In this document: positions 1 to 4,753 of the stretch, in pieces
Layout of the letters: the number at the start of each line of letters is the position of its first letter
Numbering within the stretch: the first letter of the stretch is position 1
Source: Lysobacterales bacterium
Lineage (GTDB): Bacteria > Pseudomonadota > Gammaproteobacteria > Xanthomonadales > Marinicellaceae
Direction of reading: 5' to 3'
Assembly (NCBI GenBank): GCA_015494035.1
Contig: WGBZ01000353.1
Coordinates: 1-8,487, forward strand
DNA: 8,487 nt
Position numbers and translations under genes: made by a program
Notes under the pieces: model-generated
The model's input: the letters and a program-made list of their open reading frames with translations, nothing else
Database searches by the model: none
What the model was told of the DNA's origin: nothing

Positions 1-1
1 G

Positions 2-196
2 CGTGAATTACAGGAAATGAGTCAGAATGATCTTTCTAAGTTGACTGGTATCCCTCAACCAACTATTTCTGCCATTGAAAATGACCGGGTCAATCTGGGG
101 GTTGAGCGAGCCAAGATTATTGCCAGGGCACTTAAGTGCCACCCCGCGGTTATTGTCTTTCCGGGTTGGGATATCCGTCAGGAATCTGCGGCATAA
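2..196 (+). CDS. XRE-family helix-turn-helix regulator, C-terminal part (5' end outside window)
   Basis: The reading frame is open from the window edge and gives 64 residues before TAA; no start codon is assigned because the gene enters from the left. The visible part covers most of a Cro/C1-type DNA-binding domain: MSQNDLSKLTGIPQPTISAI is the helix-turn-helix, with the Q-x-x-L-(S/A) entry and the P-x-x-(T/I)-S-x-x-E recognition helix, followed by a third helix (VERAKIIARALKCHP) and a short tail ending in FPGWDIRQESAA. Stand-alone domains of this size with an 'HPAV-FPGW' tail are often annotated as antitoxins of HigBA-like toxin-antitoxin pairs. That role is inference, because the upstream partner gene is not in the window. 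It could equally be a small autonomous repressor. The HTH family call is firm; the function is not. Confidence 0.8.
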   Translation, partial: RELQEMSQNDLSKLTGIPQPTISAIENDRVNLGVERAKIIARALKCHPAVIVFPGWDIRQESAA

Positions 197-369
197 CCAA
201 TCATTCAAGATTATATGAAAACCGCATTTCTTACGGGTCCCTTGCTCAGTCCCTCAATAAGTCAGGTCAGCAGATAGTCGGACAGGCTGTTTTGTTATGC
301 CTCTTCAGTGCAGGCATTGTGAGTCGTTACCTGCGTTGGAGAGGTTTCTACGCCCATTGGTTCAGACGG

Positions 370-378
370 TGGTAAAAT
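370..378 (+). promoter_or_regulatory. Candidate extended -10 promoter element
   Basis: TGGTAAAAT fits an extended -10 (TGn plus a hexamer matching TATAAT at five of six positions). No good -35 hexamer lies 16-18 bases upstream, which an extended -10 can tolerate. If used, transcription would begin near 385 and run through repeat copy 1 into dapA with a leader of roughly 270 bases. Based on motif match only. Confidence 0.25.
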
Positions 379-439
379 GCCTATCCCGTACGCGTTACGC
401 TGCGGTGTTGCCGGGTTAATAGCCCGCTAATGCCGGGAT

Positions 440-460
440 GGGAAGCTCTGAGAGCCTCCC
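440..460. repeat. 21-bp palindrome resembling two fused ends of the dispersed repeat
   Basis: GGGAAGCTCT at 440-449 faces AGAGCCTCCC at 451-460 across a single G. The left half equals a repeat terminus (GGGAAGCTCTGA is also the outer end of copy 1's right side read on the minus strand), and the right half differs from a terminus by one base. This looks like a copy that lost its interior, leaving only both tips. It abuts copy 1 with just CA between them. A chance GC-rich hairpin is the alternative. Confidence 0.4.
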
Positions 461-462
461 CA

Positions 463-625
463 GGGAAGCGCTGATTGAATCTGGCGCGAGCAGATTGTTG
501 TGAAAAATTGTTCAGTTCAAGGCGCAAACCGCACGTAATAGCAAGGCTATTGCGAAGGTTTGCAACACAGAAATGGACGATTTTACACCACAAGATGCCG
601 TGTCACGATTCGATCAGAGCTTCCC
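463..625 (+). repeat. MITE-like long-hairpin repeat, copy 1 (diverged), upstream of dapA
   Basis: Termini are GGGAAGCGCTGATTGAATC on the left and GATTCGATCAGAGCTTCCC on the right, which are inverted repeats of each other. The two arms remain complementary with mismatches along most of the 163 bp, and the tip is AATAGC-AAG-GCTATT at 537-551. It carries no transposase-sized frame. Flanks are CA (461-462) and TA (626-627), consistent with a decayed TA duplication. It has the same orientation as copy 2, with matching ends and tip, but most of the mid-stem sequence differs from copies 2 and 3. It ends 31 bases before the proposed dapA start. An ATG at 573 inside it is in frame with dapA but reads element sequence. 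Confidence 0.8.
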
Positions 626-656
626 TAGATACCCTGATCTGATTCTCTGGTGTGCC

Positions 657-1568
657 ATGCCCAAAACCTTATCTGCTGCTGATTTGAAAGGCGCCTATAC
701 CGCCCTGGTGACGCCCATGCAGCCTGATGGTCGCCTGGACCAGGCAGCGTGGCAACGCCTGCTAAGCCAGCAGATTCGCAGTGGCATCGATGGCGTGGTG
801 GTGGCTGGCACCACGGGCGAATCGGCCGTGCTCACCGACACGGAATTTGCCTGGCTGCTGTCGCAGGCGGTGGAAGCCTGTCAGGGCAGCGATACTGCGG
901 TGATTGCCCAGACAGGCAGCGTTTCACCGGAAATTGTTATCCAGCGCAACAAGCTGGCGGCCAGTCTTGGCGCCCAGGCGACGCTGGTGGTGGTTCCCTA
1001 TTACCTGCGTACCACGCAGGAAGGCCTGCTGGCGCATTTCCAATTGATTGCCGACGAGTCGCCGCTGCCGGTGATTCTCTACAACGTGCCGGGCCGCACG
1101 GTCACGGACATGCAGGGGGAAACCAGTGCCAGGCTGGCCACCCACCACAACATCATCGGCCTCAAGGAAGCCCTGGCCGATCATCAGCGTATTGCCTGGC
1201 TGAAACAGCACAGCACAGATTTTGCCGTCCTTTCCGGCGATGACAGCACATTTCTGGAAGCCATGAAAAATGGCGCCAGCGGCGTGATTTCGGTGGCCTC
1301 CAATGCGCGCCCCAAAGCCGTTGCCGAGGTGACTTCACGGGCATTGGCTGGCGACTGGGCCGGGGCGGAAAAAGCCAATCAGGCGCTGGAGGCGCTGTAT
1401 CATCTGCTGTCCTATGTACCTAACCCCATGCCCATCAAGTGGTGCCTGCATCAGGCCGGGTTGATTGAAAAAGGCATCCGTTTGCCACTGATTTGGCCAC
1501 CGCCACCGGCGGATGCGTTAAACTGGCCCCCTCAAATCGAATCCATTCAAAAGGAATACCACTCATGA
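657..1568 (+). CDS. dapA: 4-hydroxy-tetrahydrodipicolinate synthase (DapA)
   Basis: Condenses pyruvate with aspartate semialdehyde in the cytoplasm, the first committed step of the diaminopimelate/lysine pathway, which supplies cell-wall cross-links. The 303-aa product from ATG 657 is a class I aldolase-type TIM barrel: TTGESA at 52-57, PYY at 114-116, YNVPGRT at 142-148 (Tyr142 and Arg147 match the E. coli proton-relay Tyr133 and substrate-binding Arg138), GLKEA with the Schiff-base Lys at 170, and GVISVASN near 209-216. The frame opens further upstream (ATG 573), but that extension is translated from repeat copy 1, and family members begin only a few residues before the VTPM strand. No Shine-Dalgarno is evident before 657. 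The last 25 or so residues, after RLPL, are proline-rich and unlike the usual ending. The TGA overlaps the next ATG (ATGA). Family assignment is firm; start and tail are less so. Confidence 0.93.
   Translation: MPKTLSAADLKGAYTALVTPMQPDGRLDQAAWQRLLSQQIRSGIDGVVVAGTTGESAVLTDTEFAWLLSQAVEACQGSDTAVIAQTGSVSPEIVIQRNKLAASLGAQATLVVVPYYLRTTQEGLLAHFQLIADESPLPVILYNVPGRTVTDMQGETSARLATHHNIIGLKEALADHQRIAWLKQHSTDFAVLSGDDSTFLEAMKNGASGVISVASNARPKAVAEVTSRALAGDWAGAEKANQALEALYHLLSYVPNPMPIKWCLHQAGLIEKGIRLPLIWPPPPADALNWPPQIESIQKEYHS
1549..1555 (+). promoter_or_regulatory. Shine-Dalgarno for the bamC-like gene, inside the dapA 3' end
   Basis: AAAAGGA lies nine bases before ATG 1565 and supports that start over the TTG at 1493 and other in-frame upstream codons. 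Because it sits inside dapA and the genes overlap at ATGA, translation of the two is probably coupled. Confidence 0.6.
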
Positions 1569-2209
1569 GAAAAGCCATGCTGATCGGGCTGGCGCTGGTC
1601 GTTGCCACCAGTACCGGCTGCCGCCTGTTCAAGGAAAAACACGTGTATCAGGACGCCCGCGAACTACCCCCGGTGAAAGTCCCTGAAGGCCTGGACCAGC
1701 CCAATCCTTCGGCGGCCCTGGCAGTGCCACCGGTGCGCGGCAAAGGCACGTTGATTCAAGAAGTCAAAGCCCCTGGCATGGCCTTTCAGGTTCGCCAAAG
1801 CGAAAGCGGCAAGATCCTGATCGAAGATCAGAACGACCTGCCGGTGCTGACCTACTTTGGCCCGGCTTCAGCCGTGCGCGAGGCCCTGCATGGCATGGAA
1901 CTGCCCGACGGTTGGCAGTTGGCCAGCGAAAGTGGCGACTGTGATGCGGTGCTGCGTTTTGCTGATCCCAAAGCCAGAGCGGCCAAGGAGTTGGGTTTTT
2001 TCAAGCGCGTTTTTACTCGCAAGGGTCGCGTCATGGACCGTTCCGGCGAATACCGCCTGCGCTGCCAGAGCGCACCCGGAAAAACCACGCTCACCATGCT
2101 TGATGCCAACGACAAAGCACCGCCGGCCCTGCTGGTGGATGCCATACTCGGTGGCTTGTACCAGCAACTGCTGCAGCGGGAAAAAACCGCCTCAGCCGGG
2201 CAGTCCTGA
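1565..2209 (+). CDS. bamC: BamC-like outer-membrane lipoprotein (short form)
   Basis: The 214-aa product starts with a lipoprotein signal: positively charged MRK, a hydrophobic run and a TSTGC lipobox with acylated Cys19. Residue +2 is Arg, not Asp, so sorting to the outer membrane is expected. After the Cys comes a short segment with ELPPVKVPEGLD (33-44), the proline-rich stretch typical of the BamC N-terminal region that contacts BamD in the beta-barrel assembly machine. The rest (about 60-205) is a single alpha/beta domain containing FGPASAVREAL, GWQLA and a C-terminal helix VDAILGGLYQQLL. E. coli BamC is about 340 aa with two helix-grip domains, so this one seems to have only one. Position directly after dapA matches the classical dapA-nlpB/bamC arrangement. 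The lipoprotein call is strong; BamC identity rests on the PP-x-VP-GL region and context. Confidence 0.7.
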   Translation: MRKAMLIGLALVVATSTGCRLFKEKHVYQDARELPPVKVPEGLDQPNPSAALAVPPVRGKGTLIQEVKAPGMAFQVRQSESGKILIEDQNDLPVLTYFGPASAVREALHGMELPDGWQLASESGDCDAVLRFADPKARAAKELGFFKRVFTRKGRVMDRSGEYRLRCQSAPGKTTLTMLDANDKAPPALLVDAILGGLYQQLLQREKTASAGQS

Positions 2210-2233
2210 CAACAGGCTGAAGCAAGGCGATGT

Positions 2234-2238
2234 GGAGG
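2234..2238 (+). promoter_or_regulatory. Shine-Dalgarno that bears on the pyrF start
   Basis: GGAGG is a strong ribosome-binding core, but it ends only two bases before ATG 2241. The next codon is GTG at 2244, five bases away, a more usual spacing. Either codon could start pyrF; the proteins differ by one residue. Confidence 0.55.
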
Positions 2239-2240
2239 CA

Positions 2241-3065
2241 ATGGTGACGTCCCCAACCGGTTTTCTGGAAAAACTGGCCGCCGCGCAGCGGACAAACGCC
2301 AGCCTGTTGTGTGTGGGCCTGGACCCACAGCCGGAAAAAATTGCGCGCTATGGCGTCAGTTTGGGGGAGTTTTTGCGCGCCATTGTTGAGGCCACGGCCG
2401 ATCAGGTCTGCGCCTTCAAGCCGCAATTCGCGCATTTTGCCGCGCTTTCGGCGGAAGATGAATTGCAGGCCATCATCGATTACATTCACACCAAACACCC
2501 GGCGATTCCCGTGATACTGGACGCCAAACGCGGCGATATCGGCTCCACGGCCGAAAAATACGCCGCCGAAGCCTTTGATCGCTATGGCGCCGATGCGGTC
2601 ACCGTCAATCCCTACCTGGGCGGCGACACCCTGCAACCCTTCTTGCAACGGTGCGATAGGGGGGTCATCGTCCTGTGCAAAACGTCCAATCCCGGTTCGG
2701 GCGAAATCCAGAACCTGGAACTGGCCGATGGCAGTCGCCTGTTTCAGCAGGTAGCGCGTCTGGCCAGCAAAAAATGGAACGGCAACCAGAACGTCATGCT
2801 GGTGGTGGGCGCGACCTGGCCCGAAGAGCTGGCTCAGGTCCGCGCCATCGTGGGCGACATGCCCCTGCTGATACCCGGCATTGGCGCCCAGGGCGGCGAT
2901 TTGCGCAAGACACTCAAATACGGCCTGACCGCCGATGGCACCGGCCTGGTGTTGTCGGCTTCGCGCAGCGTGCTTTATGCCGGGAATGCCCCGCACAACT
3001 TTGCCCAAAAAGCCCGCCTGGCGGCCGAAGCCATCCGGCTGGCTGCCCAGGATCTCATTGCCTAA
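2241..3065 (+). CDS. pyrF: Orotidine 5'-phosphate decarboxylase, type 2 (PyrF)
   Basis: Converts orotidine monophosphate to UMP, the last step of de novo pyrimidine synthesis in the cytoplasm. The 274-aa product has the family marks in order: GLDP at 26-29, AFKPQ at 58-62, the catalytic D-x-K-x-x-D as DAKRGDIGST (Asp94, Lys96, Asp99), VNPYLGGD at 122-129, CKTSNPGS around 146-153, PGIGAQGGD at 212-220 and SASRSVLYAG at 239-248. The length and the RGDIGSTA and NPYLGGD signatures place it in the longer type 2 class (as in mycobacteria, myxobacteria and many beta-proteobacteria), not the roughly 230-aa E. coli class. It follows the bamC-like gene by 31 bases with no terminator visible, so it is probably the last gene of the dapA unit. 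Its TAA stop touches repeat copy 2. The ATG at 2241 is chosen; GTG 2244 is the alternative. Confidence 0.95.
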   Translation: MVTSPTGFLEKLAAAQRTNASLLCVGLDPQPEKIARYGVSLGEFLRAIVEATADQVCAFKPQFAHFAALSAEDELQAIIDYIHTKHPAIPVILDAKRGDIGSTAEKYAAEAFDRYGADAVTVNPYLGGDTLQPFLQRCDRGVIVLCKTSNPGSGEIQNLELADGSRLFQQVARLASKKWNGNQNVMLVVGATWPEELAQVRAIVGDMPLLIPGIGAQGGDLRKTLKYGLTADGTGLVLSASRSVLYAGNAPHNFAQKARLAAEAIRLAAQDLIA

Positions 3066-3224
3066 GGAAGCGCTGATTGAATCCGGACGAAGCAGATTAC
3101 GCTTGAAATATTCGGGAACAAGGCGAAGTTCGCAGCCAATAGCGGGCTATTCGCCAGGACTTCAACACAGTTATCGGACATTTCAGGTATTAGATGTGAA
3201 TTCATGACTCGATCAGCGCTTCCC
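3065..3224 (+). repeat. MITE-like long-hairpin repeat, copy 2, abutting the pyrF stop
   Basis: Left end AGGAAGCGCTGATTGAATC and right end GACTCGATCAGCGCTTCCC are inverted repeats; the interior continues the imperfect palindrome to a tip AATAGC-GG-GCTATT at 3138-3151. TA precedes (3063-3064) and follows (3225-3226) the element. Compared without gaps to the reverse complement of copy 3, I count about 20 mismatches over 158 bases. It encodes no protein of note. In a pyrF transcript it would form a long hairpin right after the stop codon. Confidence 0.88.
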
Positions 3225-3418
3225 TAAACTACTCTGGGAAGGGCTGGGCCTGTGCCAGATGCCAGCATTGCACCACTGCGGATTTCGCTGGGTGTTCACC
3301 AGCTATAGGCAGGGTTTCTCAGGGTTCAAACCATGACCAATGGCCAGTGTTTTTCGCCAGACCTTGCCGTAACATAGGGTTTTCCAGTTAATTAAAGAAC
3401 ACTAACCACGGTGAACGC
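3066..3418. other. Gene-free junction between pyrF and the efflux operon
   Basis: The first 160 bases or so are repeat copy 2. From 3227 to 3418 I see no coding sequence, RNA gene or further repeat. The last 55 bases are AT-richer and carry the promoter candidate and weak ribosome-binding site for the adaptor gene. No nearby regulator gene or obvious palindromic operator was identified. Confidence 0.6.
3364..3392 (+). promoter_or_regulatory. Candidate sigma-70-type promoter for the RND operon
   Basis: TTGCCG (3364-3369) and GTTAAT (3387-3392) are 17 bases apart, each matching the consensus hexamer at four of six positions, in the AT-rich stretch before the adaptor gene. Transcription would start near 3399, giving a leader of about 20 bases. 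Motif and position only. Confidence 0.4.
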
Positions 3419-4753
3419 ATGACAGAGCAATCCACAACAAGCCCTACAGGCAAGGCATCAGACAGACAGCCGGTAAAGGCGTCTGTGTTCAGGAAAGTCT
3501 GGCCAGTGCTGGCTGTGCTTGGGGTGACGGTGGTGCTTTTCATGGCCTTGATGATGTTCAAGCAGCCGCCGGAAAAGAAACCCCAGGTCAAAAGCGGTTA
3601 CCTGGTGGAGACGATACAGGTCTTTCCTGAAGACGTGCAATTACAGGTGGAATCGCAAGGCGTGGTGCGTCCCAAACGGCAGATCACATTGGTGGCGGAA
3701 GTTTCTGGCAAGATTCAGCAAGTGGCGGAAAATTTTGCCCCCGGTGCCACCTTCAGCGCCGGTGAGGTGTTGATACAAATTGACCCGGCTGACTACGAAG
3801 TCGCGGTGCAACGGGCCCAGGCCAACGTGGCCAATGCCAAAGCCAAGCTGGAACTGGAACAGGCCAAGTCCAAAGTGGCCTTGCAGGACTGGAAAAAATA
3901 CGGCAAAAAGGGCAAGCCTTCGCCTTTGGTGCTGAACCTGCCGCAGGTGGCCAGCGCCAAAGCCGCGCTGGCAGCGGCACAGGCGGATTTGAAAAAAGCC
4001 TTGCGTGATCTGGAAAAAACCCGCATTCGCGCGCCTTTTGATGGCATCGTCCTGCAAAAAAATGCCGATATCGGCCAGTTTGTCACGCCTGGGGCCAACC
4101 TGGGCAGTATCGCCAATTCTGACGTGGCCGAAGTCCGGCTGCCATTAACCGATGAAGAACTGGCCATGCTGGAACTGCCAAAGCTGCTGAACAGTCCGCA
4201 CCAGCCGGTGCGTTTTGCCGTGGAACTGCCGTTGCCTGAAACACTGGCCAAAGAACAGTGGCAGGGCATCGCCCGTCGCGTGGAAGCCCAGCGCGAAGCT
4301 AGTACCTTACTCAATTACCTGGCCGTGGAAATCAACGACCCGTTTTCCCTGCTGGAAGAAAACCCGGCCGAACCGCTGAAGCTCAATACCTTCCTGCAGG
4401 CCCGGATTCCCGGCAAAACGCTGCACCGGGTGTTTCGTATTGACCGCGCCTTGCTGCTGCGTGGCGATGAGGTCAACATTTACAAACCCGACAACACCCT
4501 GGAAATCCGCCCCGTGCACGTGCTGTATCGGGACCGGCAATACGCCTACGTGGACCGGGGCCTGAAGCCTGGCGAACGCATTATTGTCACGCCCATTGTG
4601 TCGCCCTATAACGGCATGAAGTTGCGTCTGGCCGAGGAATCCTCGTCCAGTCCGTCAACCGAAACACAGCAGACCCCGGAGAAGAAATCGACAGACACCA
4701 AGACAAGCGCTGATTCGCTTGCCAGTCGCCACGCCAGCGGAGCGGCGGCATGA
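3419..4753 (+). CDS. RND efflux periplasmic adaptor subunit (membrane fusion protein)
   Basis: Bridges an inner-membrane RND pump to an outer-membrane channel in a tripartite exporter. The 444-aa protein has a cytoplasmic N-terminus of about 26 residues, one membrane anchor at about 27-47 (VWPVLAVLGVTVVLFMALMM; no lipobox) and then periplasmic domains. A first half-lipoyl segment with LVAEVSGKI and FAPGATFSAGEVLIQIDPADY ends near 125. An Ala/Lys/Gln-rich alpha-hairpin with coiled-coil character spans about 127-200. The second half-lipoyl signature TRIRAPFDGIV starts at 201, followed by beta-barrel and membrane-proximal domains. The final 30 or so residues are a Ser/Thr/Lys-rich, probably disordered tail (SSSSPSTETQQTPEKKSTDT). 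The start is preceded by a weak GGTGA four bases away. The stop overlaps the permease ATG (ATGA), so the two are made together. Substrate cannot be read from sequence. Confidence 0.93.
   Translation: MTEQSTTSPTGKASDRQPVKASVFRKVWPVLAVLGVTVVLFMALMMFKQPPEKKPQVKSGYLVETIQVFPEDVQLQVESQGVVRPKRQITLVAEVSGKIQQVAENFAPGATFSAGEVLIQIDPADYEVAVQRAQANVANAKAKLELEQAKSKVALQDWKKYGKKGKPSPLVLNLPQVASAKAALAAAQADLKKALRDLEKTRIRAPFDGIVLQKNADIGQFVTPGANLGSIANSDVAEVRLPLTDEELAMLELPKLLNSPHQPVRFAVELPLPETLAKEQWQGIARRVEAQREASTLLNYLAVEINDPFSLLEENPAEPLKLNTFLQARIPGKTLHRVFRIDRALLLRGDEVNIYKPDNTLEIRPVHVLYRDRQYAYVDRGLKPGERIIVTPIVSPYNGMKLRLAEESSSSPSTETQQTPEKKSTDTKTSADSLASRHASGAAA
4739..4742 (+). promoter_or_regulatory. Shine-Dalgarno for the RND permease, inside the adaptor 3' end
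   Basis: GGAG lies seven bases before ATG 4750 within the adaptor's last codons. With the ATGA stop-start overlap it fits coupled translation of adaptor and pump. Confidence 0.5.

Larger units (their letters stand above)
197..462. other. Gene-free stretch upstream of repeat copy 1
   Basis: I see no convincing gene here: the plus-strand open frame at 136-375 overlaps the regulator gene in another frame and has no recognisable composition, and no tRNA or rRNA pattern is visible. It holds a short inverted repeat (ATGCCT at 297-302 and AGGCAT at 312-317, 9-base loop, no T-run), an extended -10-like TGGTAAAAT at 370-378, a CGGG/CCCG stem around 411-425 and the small palindromic remnant at 440-460. 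Confidence 0.6.

Noticed and set aside
297..317. ATGCCT/AGGCAT inverted repeat as a terminator after the regulator gene
   Set aside because: The stem is only six pairs with a nine-base loop and no T-run follows, so it is weak evidence for termination.
136..375. 79-aa plus-strand open frame in the left gene-free stretch
   Set aside because: It begins inside the regulator gene in another frame, has no ribosome-binding site and no recognisable sequence features.
411..430. TAATAGCCCGCTAA as a decayed centre of another repeat copy
   Set aside because: It resembles the AATAGC/GCTATT tip only loosely and no matching arms are present around it.
573..656. N-terminal extension of DapA from ATG 573
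   Set aside because: These residues are translated from repeat copy 1 and are absent from the family; kept only as a possibility in the findings, not as the start.
2091..3008. 305-aa minus-strand open frame across pyrF
   Set aside because: Antisense to an intact pyrF with all catalytic motifs; low-quality composition and no family resemblance.
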